From Liolophura sinensis (Eukaryota; Mollusca; Polyplacophora; Chitonida; Chitonidae), in NCBI RefSeq assembly GCF_032854445.1, contig NC_088298.1, positions 9,039,504 through 9,103,503 of the forward strand: a DNA stretch of 64,000 bases, given 5' to 3'. The notes under the pieces were generated by a model. That model did not search any database and was not told the DNA's origin. It saw only the letters and a list, made by a program, of their open reading frames with translations. Both the position numbers and the translations under genes were made by a program. Below are positions 24,426 to 37,600 of this stretch, piece by piece. Numbering within the stretch: the stretch's first letter is position 1; each line of letters begins with the position of its first letter.

Positions 24426-25195
24426 TTCATTGCATTTGCCTCAGCAGTTTTGAATTTGTAATAACAAACTAAATATGTAAGCAAAACGCTAGAATTTGAT
24501 GATCAAACATTAGAAAGTCTACTCCACAACGATCGACCCACGTCTGTGACGTAACGGCCGTACATTCGGTGGTTTCTCTATGTGTACAACACAGACCACA
24601 GGAGATGATCGCTATGCTTTTACAACTAATTTTGAGATTATTCCAAGCGTGACTTGCGGCTGCAGTAACACAATGCAGGATACTGCCAAGTTATATAGGC
24701 CTACATGGCCTAAAAATGGCACAGATTTACAAAATATATCGATCGAAGTCAAGGCCAGATCTCGTCAAAAACGCACTTTGATAAAGGAGGACTTGGTTGC
24801 AGTCGAATTAGACTTTCTCATTCAGCCAGGCGTACTACAAGAAAAAGCCAGAGGAGGAGGCTTAATGTAGATACATGTAGGCATAGGGTCCAACTTTAAT
24901 GTTTCATTTTTTTTTTTTATTTTTTTTTTTAAATAGCTGGACTTTTGTTTTTAGGGAACATTTAGTGAATATAAAGTCGCTTCAGAAAATAGGTCAAAGG
25001 TCGTTTGTGCTGACCACAATCTATAACATAGAAACGACTTATAAAATATCTCTGCATTTGGAAGAGTGGTTTCAGAGATATCACATTTTCAAGCTAAATA
25101 TGAACCCTGAGACAGTACAGTTAAGAGTCGGTTGTTAACGGACGGACGGACAGACACGGGGATTGACATGACCCCAACTACACCTTTTGGTCAAA
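24426..25195. other. Region downstream of gene B
   Basis: A 96-codon plus-strand frame at 24580..24870 has no recognised domain. The T-rich run at 24905 and GGACGGACGGACAGAC near 25140 look like the 3' end of an old LINE-type repeat. Confidence 0.35.
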
Positions 25196-25201
25196 TTTAA
25201 T
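25196..25201 (-). terminator. Possible polyadenylation signal of gene B
   Basis: ATTAAA in sense, eight bases past the stop. This would give a very short 3' UTR; the true site may be further down. Confidence 0.25.
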
Positions 25202-25208
25202 TGACTCG

Positions 25209-25661
25209 TCACATCGTCTTCGGTTCTGTCTGTACACGTTCATCAGCTTTTGAAGAACACATAGCCTTTGGTTCCGTTTGCTCACATTCATCAGATGTAG
25301 ATGGATACAGAGTCTTTGGTTTCGTTTGCTCACATTCGTCAGATGTAGAAGAACAAAGAGCCTTTGGTTCCGTTTGCTCACATTCGGCAGTTGTAAATGG
25401 ATACACAGTCTTTGGTTCGGTTTGCTCATATGTATCTCTATTGTCAGAGGACACTTCCCCTTCAGGCTCTGGCCTCAGTGAGTTTTCCCCAGCAGAATCT
25501 GTTTCCATCTCGTCTAGACGTGTAGCTCTGTTTTGTGCAACGTTCAGTTCATCAGCATTGTCGCCAACATTGCTTTCCTCTGGGACATTTTCACTGTTCC
25601 CGGTGTCCTCTGTATCGTCTGGCATGCTATCACATGGCAATGACTGAGATTGCGGTATGTC
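25209..25661 (-). CDS. Gene B exon 9: acidic tail with 16-residue repeats and stop
   Basis: 453 bases, acceptor ttatttcag, phase 0, ends TGA at 25211..25209. Encodes 150 residues: an Asp/Glu/Asn-rich part, then four full 16-residue repeats and a half from residue 460 (EQTEPKTVYPFTTAEC, EQTEPKALCSSTSDEC, EQTKPKTLYPSTSDEC, EQTEPKAMCSSKADER, VQTEPKTM). Types with YP and CSS alternate. An ATTAAA follows eight bases after the stop. Confidence 0.82.
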   Translation of the reverse strand, partial: DIPQSQSLPCDSMPDDTEDTGNSENVPEESNVGDNADELNVAQNRATRLDEMETDSAGENSLRPEPEGEVSSDNRDTYEQTEPKTVYPFTTAECEQTEPKALCSSTSDECEQTKPKTLYPSTSDECEQTEPKAMCSSKADERVQTEPKTM

Positions 25662-28600
25662 CTGAAATAAGACCGTAAAAAGTAGCATGAATTCAGACTA
25701 CCTTAAATCTCCTTTGTTTATGAAATATTAGATTAATCTTTAATAATACAGATCCAATTATAGAAATCGACAACCCCAAAAAATTTGGCAAAAAATGCTC
25801 TGAGACTCTGCCTAGTCTAAATTAGAGTCAAGAACAAAGAACCAACCTGTAGGAGTAACATGAATACAAAACCTCAGCACAATATACATTACATACCTGT
25901 ACTTTATCATTTCGCTCAACAAGGATAACAATACACAAAAGACATATAGTCATCAATTTTGTAACTTACTCTATTTATTTATATGAACGGTCTTTTATGT
26001 GGCTGCCTTCAGACTGTTTTATTTATTTATTTATTTGATTGTTGTTTTATGCCGTACTCAAAGATATTTCACTTATACGACGGCGTCCAGCATTATTGTG
26101 GGAGGAAGCCAGGTACAGCCAGTGGGAGGCTGCTGGCAGACATTCCCACATACGGTCGGACAGGAAGCCAGCATGAGCTGGACTTGAATTCACAGCGACC
26201 ACATTGGTGAAAGGCTCCTAGGTCATTACGCTGCGCTAGCCAACTGAGCCATGGAGGACACCACCCCTTCTGACGGTGGCCAGCATTGTGGTTTGTGATT
26301 TGCAGAAATTACAACCAAAACATGCACACGGGGAATCAATGATGGAATATTCCCTAGTTTTTGTTCTTGTGCTGTAAGTGTACGCAAACCCTTTTTGAGA
26401 TACCACCCAAAATAGTTTTGAACTACCACGCAGCACTGTACCAGAAAATTAGAACTATTTCCTTTATAGGTTTCTTACAGCAGCTGTAGCCTAATTCCTC
26501 AACTTTTTCGCATATGAAAGAGCAAAATTCAGCACAAAAAAGCATATTTATAATTTGATTTTTGAGACAAATCTATATTGGTTGCATTGGGCAATTTTAA
26601 GGCTTTAGGTATAATTTTATCAGAGTCTTTAGAGAATAATGCCTTCAGAATATGCATGAATAAACACTCTGCAAACATATGAAAAGGTTGAAGAATTACA
26701 GTATTGATTTATTTATTTGAACGGGGGTTTACACTGTACTCAAGAAATTCACTTACACGACGGTGGTCAGCATTACAGTGGGAGAAACCCGGCCAGAGCC
26801 TGGGCAAAACCCAGGACCATCCACAGGTTGCTGCCAGATCTTCCCACGTACAGCCGGAGAGTAAGCCAGCATAAGCATAGACGACAGTGGTCAGCATTAC
26901 AGTGGGAGAAACTCGGCCAGAGCCTGGACAAAACCCAGGACCATCCATAGGTTTCTGCAAGGCCTTCTCACGTACAGCCGGAGAGGAAGCCAGCATGAGC
27001 ATAGACGACGGTGGTCAGCATTATAGTGGGGGAAACCCAGGCAAAGCCTGAACAAAACCCAGGACCATCCGCATGTTGCTGGCAAACCCTCCCACATACA
27101 GCCGGAGAGGAAGCCAGCATGAGCATAGACGATGGTGGTCAGCATTACAGTGGGAGAAACCCTGCCAGAGCCTGGACGAAACCCAGGACCATCCACAGGT
27201 TGCTGCCAGATCTTCCCACGTACAGCCGGAGAGTAAGCCAGCATGAGCACAGACGACGGTGGTCAGCATTATGTGGGGAGAAACCCACATACAGTGGGAG
27301 AAACGTACAGCCGGAGAGTAAGCCAGCATGAGCACAGACGACAGTGGTCATTATGTGGGGAGAAACCCTGCCAGAGCCTGGACAAAACCCAGGACCATCC
27401 ATAGGTTGCTGCAAGACCTTCTCACGTACAGAAGCAGAGTAAGCCAGCATGAGCATAGACGATAGTGGTCAGCATTACAGTGGGGGAAACCCAGGCAAAG
27501 CCTGAACAAAACCCAGGACCATCCGCACGTTGCTGCCAGACCTTCCCACGTACAGCCGGAGAGGAAGCCAGCATGAGCATAGACGATGGTGGTCAGCATT
27601 ATAGTGGGAGAAACCCAGGCAAAGCCTGAACAAAACCCAGGACCATCCGCACGTTGCTGGCAAACTCTCCCACATACAGCCAGAGAGGAAGCCAGCATGA
27701 GCACAGACGACGGTGGTCAGCATTATAGTGGGGGAAACCCAGGCAAAGCCTGAACAAAACCCAGGACCATCCGCATGTTGCTGGCAAACCCTCCCACACA
27801 CAGCCGTAGAGGAAGTCAGCATTATGGGGGGAGAAACCCGGACTGAGCGCGGGAAATCTGACAGAATCTAACTCCCACAAATGACCGGAGAGGAGACCAG
27901 CACAAAAGCTGGACTTGAACTCAGTGACCATATTACTGAGAGGCTCCTGAATGACTGTGCCATGCTGGCATGCACACCACCTCAGCCACGGAAGCCCATA
28001 TAGTGCTTTAATATTTCCAAGCTTTTCCACTCTATTTTACAGTTTATACTTGTAAAATTTATTTATTTATTTGATTATTCTTTAATGCCTTGCTAAAAAA
28101 AAAATTTCACTTCTACCGTGTCTATTACGGCACTTGGTTTCATGGGTAGAGGAAAGGGGAATGCACTGGGTATAAAACCATCCACCTAAGAAGAAGTAAC
28201 CGCTTTGGTGGCCTAATGGTTAGAGCGTCTGCCTCAAAGCCATGGGATCAAACCCAGGTCAGGTCATACCGAAGACTTTAAAAATGGTACTAGCTGCTTC
28301 CGCGCTTAGCCCACAGCACTGAACACGGGAACTGGTTGGGACTGGTTGGCCTGGTGTCAGTATAATGGGATTGAGCAGGGTGTCATGTCTAAGTACGACA
28401 TTAAAACCCAAGGGTATATACATGTATCTATGATAAACAACAAAGGTACTTACATAATTATGTACATGTACATTGTCTCCATAGTGAATGTTCCACACGT
28501 TGATACATCCCTTCATCGCAGGATTTCCCTCAACTGCCCCGGCAGATGAGGAAGCCTCTGGAACACAAACATCACAAACTCTAACCACATGAAATTAAAA

Positions 28601-31600
28601 TACTGTGATTGACATAAAATCTTGCCCTGAAAAGTGAAATGTACCACAAGCTAGTGATATTCTTATATTCTTATGAAAAGGCAAAAATATTCATATCTTT
28701 TTAACGAAAGGCAAGCTTAATGCTGTCAGAAAAGTTTGGTATTCTTATCAGTATGTAAAAAATATTCATACATTTATTAGAAGAAAGGAACATTCTTACC
28801 TGTAGTTGGATCAGGTGCTGTGTTATCACCAGAGTTATAACTGTCTTGTTCACTAGCAGTATTGTGCGTCGTCTCTTCTTGTGTAGGATGGACATCTGGA
28901 CGTTCAGTAGAGGCAATGTCACATTCATGAACGCTATCGTTGTTGGTTGTTTCTTCTGCGGGGTGATTGCGGTCTTCTGGATTCAGCAGCATAGGTTTGC
29001 TTTCCTCAACCATAGTAACGCTCTGGTGAGAGGCTTGTCTATCAGTGCTATGACAACTGCCATTCTGTTGACGCACACCTTGTTCACCTGTAACTCCCAA
29101 AGCAAGAATACATGTACATTCTTTCTGAAGGAGAATTTATTTTTAAATAAAAAGATAAATAGATATTTATTTGATTGGTGTTTTACGCTGTACTCAAGAA
29201 TATTTCCCTTATACAGTGGCACCCAGCATTATGGTGGGTGGAAACCGGCAGAGCCCAAGGGAAACCCACGACCATCCGCAGGTATCTGTAGACCTTCACA
29301 CCTATTGCCGGAAAGGAAGCCAGCTAGAGCTGGACTTGAACTCAAAAGCGACCGCATTGGTGAGAGGCTTCCACCCACCATGATGCTGGCTGCCTTCATA
29401 TAACTGAAATATTCTTGAGTACAGCGTAAAACACCAATCAAATAAATAAATAAATAAATATTTATTTGATTGAAGTTTTACACTGGACTCAAGAATTTAT
29501 TTATTTATTTGATTGGTGTTTTACGCTGAACTCTAAAATATTTTACTTATACGACGGCAGCCAGCATTATGGTGGGAGGAAACCGGGCAGAGCCCGGGGG
29601 AAACTCATGACCATCTGCAGGCTGCTGTCAGACCTTCCCACGTCGTATGGCTGGAGAAGAAGCTAGCATGAGCTGGACTTGAACTCACAGCAACCGTGTT
29701 GGTGAGAGACTCCTGGGTCATTAACGCTGCGCTAGCGCACTAACCAACTGACCCACGGAGGAACCTCACACAATAAAATCAAGTGAATTATTTTGGACGC
29801 ATTAAAAGATTTATCATAAAAATCTTTATTATAAAAGATTTATCAACGAGAATTGATGGATTGAAAAGCAGTCTTGATCAGGCTCTGACCACTCTTGCTG
29901 TTATAAACAGAACTTTTGTAACAATCAATTGCCACCTTAGGGTGGAAATAATGTGGTGTCACGGTGATGAGACAGGGAGTGATGTCAGAAAACCCTCTCA
30001 ACCTTGACTTCTAATAACAGTTTGTATATACACAGGCATTCTCCTTCATCTGAAGTAAACGGCCTGAGAATTCCAAAAAGCCGGCCGAAAATTAGGTGTA
30101 ACGGGTCAATTTAAAACAGGCCTGCCAAAAAAAAACCCCACGAAATAAAATCACAGCCCAAGTATGAGATGTCAATGTATGGAACCAATGTAGTCACTGT
30201 GAGTTCAAGTCTGGCTTCCTCTCCGGTTCTACATGGGAAGGTCTTCCAGCAACCTGCGGATGGTCGTGGGTTTCTCCGAGGCTCTGCCCGGTTTCCATCC
30301 ACTATAATGCTGGTGCCGTCATATAAGTGAAATATTCTTGAGTACGGCGTAAAACACCAATCAAATAAATAAATAAATAAATCAATGTATTGACACCTAT
30401 AAGTCTGTTTTCTAATTTATGGTGGTGTGATAAAGACACAACAAATTGATTATTCACTGCAAACCACAGAGAGATGTTACACGAGAAAGCTCTTAGCTGA
30501 AAGCTACTGAACAACAAATTATCTCCCTTTGCTTCTGTGCACGCGTGCGCATGTGTGCTCGTACTGCTGCATGCACTTCCGTCTTTGCCGAGCTAAAAGT
30601 GAAACTAATGTTGACTGCAAAAAATCATTATGACAAGTCAGAAGGATATATTTCTGTCGACAGCAACAACATTTCGACTCAAGAATGGATTTATACTCGC
30701 AGGAATGATAATACAGGTCATATTCTCTTCTGCTTTAGAGTGAATTTAAAGGGCCATTTCATTTCGCTAAGTGCGCTTTTTTGGAATTCTGAATTTGAAA
30801 TGCTGAAGCAAGTAAATTGTCAGAAATTGTTAAAAATAGAGCTCCATGTTCAATTTAATTGAGCTACTAAACTGACAGGCCATGTTTAAAAAATTGCAGA
30901 TCATCTGCAATTTGGCCTGTTAAAAATTTATGACAGAAAAAAGTTGTAGGCCACAGGAGATTTTCTAATTCGAGCCCTGAACATGGTTCTAACCAACACC
31001 TGAAACAATTTTAAACTTGAATAGTTCACTTGAATTAGTTTAAACTAATAGTTCCGTGCAAGGACACAAGTGGTGCGGCCAAGCCTAATTATAAACAAGA
31101 CTATAGAAATGTGTGTCGCTTATTGTATTAATGACCTTTACATGTATGCAAGACCTGGGCTCAATACATGTATGGAATACCTGGGCTCAATACATGTATG
31201 GAATACCTGGGCTCAATACATGTATGCAAGACCTGGGCTCAATACATGTATGGAATACCTGGGCTCAATACATGTATGGAATACCTGGGCTCAATACATG
31301 TATGGAATACCTGGGCTAAATACATGTATGGAATACCTGGGCTAAATACATGTATGCAAGACCTGGGCTCAATACATGTATGCAAGACCTGGGCTCAATA
31401 CATGTATGCACGACCTGGGCTCAATACATGTATGCAAGACCTGGGCTCAATACATGTATGCAAGACCTGGGCTCAATACATGTATGCAAGTCCTGGCTCA
31501 ATACATGGAATACTCCACTCTTAAGATACCATGCACCCTTAGCATTTACCTTAATATGGCGTCAGCTGTTACTGGATGCTGCATAACACTGACACTCGGG

Positions 31601-34600
31601 GAATGACATAGGTAACAAAATGTGAATTTGAAAAAAAAGAATAAATAAATGAAAAAAGCTTGTGAAACTCTGCTTGTGTAAGGGAACAGTGATATGACCT
31701 TAACGCATCACTACATGTATGAAGCAGATGGTTTTAACAGCAAATCATTTATACCTACCTTTTTTTTTTTTACATTTCTTCCATATGCACCATGCTATTA
31801 TGGCAACTAAAAACAGAGAATAAAAGTCACATATGTACTTAAGACATCGTAAACATATTACATTTCACAACTGTCATTTATTTGACTGGTGTTTTACGCC
31901 GTACTCAAGAACTCTCTTCTACGACGGAGGCCAGCATTATGGTGGGAGAAAACCGATCAGAGCCTGGGTGAAACCCATCCGCAGGTTGCTGGCAAAACTT
32001 CCCAAGTACGTCCAGAGAGGAGCACCATTTTTAAAATTTCCTGTGCAATGATGTATAGGACATATAGGACAAATGTTCGTCTCAGTTGAAACTGATCAAA
32101 AAATATTCCGACCATATAAACAAATTTAACAAGCAACAATACACACCTAAAAATGACTGCAAAATTTACCCCTAACAAAGTTACACATTCTACCTGATTG
32201 TGTTCTGAGGTTTGTTTGGAAGGTAGGTTGATACATTACAGGATATAGGTCAGTTTCAACACCAACTTAAAATATTTTATGACCATTATTTATCTCTAAA
32301 GATGTAACTTTTTTTTTACCCTAATTGGTCATTCATCACCTATCCAAGAGCATGTGTCTTGCATGATATACATGTTTCCCAATGGAAGAAACCAGTTAGG
32401 CCTAGAGGAAAGCACTATTAACTTGAGTTCACCAAAACTTTTGACAGATCAGTAAAACTCAAAGGAAACCAACAAAGCCTGGGGGAAACCAGCAAGGCCA
32501 AGAGGAAAAGTCAAAGAAACGTGAAAGAATCCATCAAACTCTTGGCAAACTAGAAGTCCATTAGATACCTGCACATCTCATTAGGTATGGCTGTTATAAA
32601 TATGCAGCCACATCCATTCCCTGTGAGACAAAATGAAACACAAACGACTTACCGGTACCTAGAAGAATAACCAGAGGAATATACAGAAGAATAGGCAACA
32701 AAATCCAAAGTAAGTTTAAGTTCTTATTTCCAGACGCAGAAACTGTAGAATGAAAAAAAAAAACACAAAACAAATAAAAACAGAAAAAGTTACAGTAATT
32801 ATGTATAAAATGACCAAACATTTTGTAAATGACCATGTTTCATTTGACGTCCTTATTTATATCAAATGCCAATTTTGGGAACTTCCGACTGATTATAAAT
32901 TAGCTGTAAGGAAAATACTATGCAAATAAAGCATAATATTATGTATTTCCCTGCTGAGCTTCTCAAACAAGAAGAGAGACTCTGTCGAACGGGTACAATA
33001 GGCTTAATTTTTTATTTGATTGGTGACAAGATTGGTGACAAGACAAGTGCTTCCAACCACTAGACCAAAATAATTTCCAGTTCTTGACGTGTCTGAACAT
33101 GTCTAAATGGCCGACATTTTTCTACGAGAGAAGCTTGAACTCCTGACTCTGTAGAGCTTAGATGAGAAAGAATGGATTACCTGAAGTTGTGTTGAGCAAA
33201 GTTCCGTTTGTCGTGGTTGTGTTGGGAAAACTGAAAAGATCAGCAGAGAACAACTTCAATTATTATGCCAATGCACATGAATGTATCTCTGATCACTGTC
33301 AAAAGAAAACATTAATTTTAATATCTGATATTTAAATAACTTCGCCAATAAAGCTCACTGGATCAGCCGATATTTATTTATTTATTTATTTATTTGATTG
33401 GTGTTTTATGCCATACTCAAGAATATTTCACTTATACGACGGTGGGCAGAAGTATGGTGGGAGGAAACCATGAGGAAACCGGGCAGAGCCCTGGGGAAAC
33501 ACATGACCAACCACAAGTTGCTGATAAACCTTCCTATCTAGAGGAGGCCAGCATGAGCTGGAGGAACTCACAACAACCGTATTGGTGAGAGGTTCCTGGG
33601 TCATTGAACTGCAGTGGCATGCTAACCACTTCAGCCATGGATTAGCTGATAATTTAACTTCAATAAATTTTGTCAGAATATGTGGAAACCAGACAAGTCA
33701 CTCCACCCACTCCTAGAATAAAACGTCTCCAGACATGATGTTCCATCTACACACATTACACTGACACCAAATATGACACCTCACCCATTCACAACATTCT
33801 CACACTAAACATGACACCTACACAGACATAGTATACCAACACCAAACATGACACCCTACTGAGTTGCTGTGAAGTGACACACCCCACCCAATCATAGTAC
33901 GCTGAGACTACTTGCAGTCATGGTACACCGATGCCTGACTCACCAATACCTGCTATCCCATCATCTCCAAGCAAGGAAGTTCAAGGGTTAATATCAAAAA
34001 AACAACTAAAACAGTACATTCTATGTACCGTTCAAAAACTACATTTTGTTTGAGGTTTGCTGAAACAGTGTTTTAGATACCAGTAATAATTTAAATCTTT
34101 TTTGACCAGCCACTGTCTATCTACATACACTAGCACTAGCCATACGCATGTATGCAGGCCAACAGGTGTCAAAGCCATACCACAGATATCTCTATTTTTA
34201 AAATCTTCAAGATGAGACTTAAAGATCTAGTCAAGTGTCAAGATCTGTACATCTTGAAAGCGTTGTTGAGTGATAAGTATCGAGATTGTACAAATAGCCT
34301 TCCTAAACTGTAACAAAAATATTTTTTCAATTTTGCCTGGTGTAAACACTTGAAATCATCCGTAGCTGAGGTATATCGCATGCTTATGACATCATTCCAG
34401 GGTTCTTCCCTTTTTTTTTTTTAAGGGTTGAATAGTGTTATTCTTTTATGAGCCACGGGGGGCCTCCATAGCTCAGTTGGTTTTCAGTTTGGCAATAACT
34501 TACCCACAATTTATGTTGTCAAGCAAATTTTTTCACCTTGTTACACAAGAAATAACAATTTTAAGCTGATTGTAAATTTTTATTTAAAATAGCTCCGTGA

Positions 34601-37600
34601 TCCTGGGCCTATTCTAACAACTTAGTGCATCCTTCAGTTCAACAAAACAGGACATACACAGTTATCTCCCTTACCTGTCTGACGACATGGATGAGAAAGT
34701 AGGAGAGATCGTCTGGGCTGATGGTAAGATACAGTCACCTAAAATCACACAGAACAAAAGAAAGCTGGCTTGTACTTGGCTTATAACCTGTATTAAATGT
34801 TTTCACTTATTAATTACTTGCTTTTAAGTTAAAAGTCATACTTAAGAATTTTTCACTTTGGTATGTGATGGTGGACAGTTTTATGGGTGGGGGAAAGCAA
34901 AGTTCACGTGGTATAAGAACTACTGTGCTTCAATGGTGAGTTAAACTCCACCGGCGAAATCTTCCCCAAGTCACATATCATACTAATATCGATGGAGAGC
35001 ACATATTATATAAATCTTCAGCCTTTTCAACCACTAAAGTGCATTTTTAAGTGGAATTTATTCATACAATTATTTTGGAAATGACGCTAAAATTACTGAT
35101 TTGTGTCACTTACTTGTAAAAAGCAAGTAGCTTCATAAAACTGTGCAAACTATTTCTCTATAACCCATAATTCTCTCAGGATGTTTCAAAAAATTAGTTT
35201 CAGAGGTACTTGAAAAGGTTGAAGAATTACGGCAGCCTACTGCAAGCTTCATGTAAATCTGACGATCACTTATTGTCGGAAGAAAAAGCAGGTCAATCTT
35301 CAATATTTCCTGTCCGAAAAATTAACTCACATTTTGACCTACATATTAAATGGCAAGTTGCACATTTACCACTTAACTCTCTTGATGGACGAGAAAGAAA
35401 TGCGACCTGTATCTATGGACTTTGAGGGAAATAGCAAGCTTGAGGGAAATTTTATGCTTGAGGAAAATGGTTGCTTAATATCAGTTATGCAAGCAGTGTC
35501 CTTGTGGCGCATAGTACTTATGCTGTATGCGCCACTGCCTGTTGGCTTTACATCACTGCCACCACTAGCAAAATTTGAACCCCCAAGGTCACTTGGGTTA
35601 AGGTGATCCGGCAAAAAGTGATGTCAGAAAACACAAAAACTTTGTCTCAAATTTTGTTTCTAATAATACTTTATACATATGCATTCTCTTCAAAAGTGTG
35701 TGAAACATAACTCTAACCAACTGACCTAAATTGGTACCTCTACTGAGAATCTGACATCATGTAAAAATATTTCACAACGTTATTTAAGTATTCCAATCTA
35801 TACAGTGGCTCAGCATGGAAGATGGACAATGATGTTGTTTTGAAAGTTAATCGTTGAGTGAAGTAGAAATGCCAAATGCTTTTAAAATAACAAAAAATTG
35901 ACGCTGTGACAGGCATTTTTTTTTTGTCACCACCAAAATGCCAACTACATGTGCACATGCGCCACGCGCAAAAGCAATGGCTGCACGTCTTCAATGACGA
36001 CTGTTTGACATTTGTGAGTTAGGCACAAAAGCGAGATATCACGGGATTACCACTCCTATACGCCAAGGAATTGGATAAAAATCGTCCAGAAGACCAAAAG
36101 CTGTTGGAGGATGTAATTCACTTGACTTTTGCAGATGACACAGAAGTGTTTTCTTGTATTTTCGTTCCGCCAAGCAAGTCGGATGAAGGCTCTGTTCCCA
36201 TATACATATTTTACAATGGATAGCTTCTCGGCTGTGAACTAGGCCTTACCTAAATGAAAAGTTCACAGGTGATTTCATTGGTTAGAATGCTGAATGCCAT
36301 AGAGATGCGATTTCATTGGCTAGAATGCTGAATGGCAGAGAGATGTGATTTCATTGGCTAGAATGCTGAATGGCAGACAGATGCGATTTCATTGGCTAGA
36401 ATGCTGAATGGCAGACAGACGCGATTTCATTGGCTTGAATGCTCAATGCCAGAGAGATACACAGGGCGCAGCTTAAGACGAACACAACATGAAATGTCAA
36501 AAGTAGCTGGTACATGCTTACGGATAGAGAAAAACTGGAAGGCACAGAATAAATGACCATCTTTTGACAAGTACATGCACGTACCTGACCAACTCCACAA
36601 TTTGGGCCTCTCGAGAGATTAATGTTATAGGGACTGTATCCAAGTTACATTTTCACATCAGTCGTGGCATGGTGACTGTCAACACACTAGCACTCCATCC
36701 TTGCCATGGCCAGCAAGAATACTGATGCAAACATTTTCCTGAATTTTTTTTTGTCTCAGTTTAAGGGAAGAACTTGGAGTTGACAGAGGTTGAACAAAAT
36801 AGACTGCCCAGAATAACAGATCTGGGTTTGGCACCTGTTGTGTTGCTGTTATGGGTTGGCTCTCACAGCTAAGAACAGATTACGAATGGTGAATGGATAA
36901 GGTACGTCAGGTGAACAAGGAGTGCTATAAGCACCTTACCTGTCTTAGTCACCTTCTTCCCTGGACAGTCCTTATGCTTACAGCTCCTGCAGTCGTCAGG
37001 GTAACACGTGTAATTTGGGTTGTTAGGCATATAATAGCCCTTCCGCATATCACACTTATATAAAGCGTTGTGAGTGCTGTTTCCAGGATGTACCTCAATC
37101 AGATCGCTCCTCTCGGATGTACGTATTGGGGTACACTTGCAGAAAGACTTGTTTGTCCAACATGGATACACATTGTTATAACCTTCTTTGCAAGGGCTAC
37201 ACTTCGCGTTCCCGACACCATCTTCAAGCATGTCAAAGCCATAGCCTAAGAATAACAAATAACGACAATTAAAAATTAAAACGATATTACAAGGTTCATT
37301 TATTTATTTGATTGGGGTTTAACTCTTAACTCGCCATTATTCCCCTATACAACTGCGGCCAGCATTATGGTGGAGAAAAACAGGCAGAGCTTGATGGAAA
37401 CACACGACCATCCCCAGGTTGGTGGCAGACCTTCCCATGTACCATCTGAGAGGAAGCCAGCATGACCTCAAACTGAAGTTACAGAGACCGCATTGCTCCT
37501 GGGTGACTGCACCGCTCCGGCGCGCTAAGCACCTCGGCCACAGAGGTCCCCTTACAAGGTTCAAATCCTGACATGTGCTGTAACAGACATTAATTTATTT

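Noticed and set aside
24580-24870. 96-codon plus-strand gene
   Set aside because: No recognised domain, next to a decayed LINE-like tail; not enough support.
26703-27830. Set of plus and minus frames of about 100 codons
   Set aside because: All lie in the 124-bp SINE-derived satellite.
31113-31606. Reading frames with MYGIPGLNTC repeats
   Set aside because: Product of the stop-free 26-bp minisatellite in a gene B intron.
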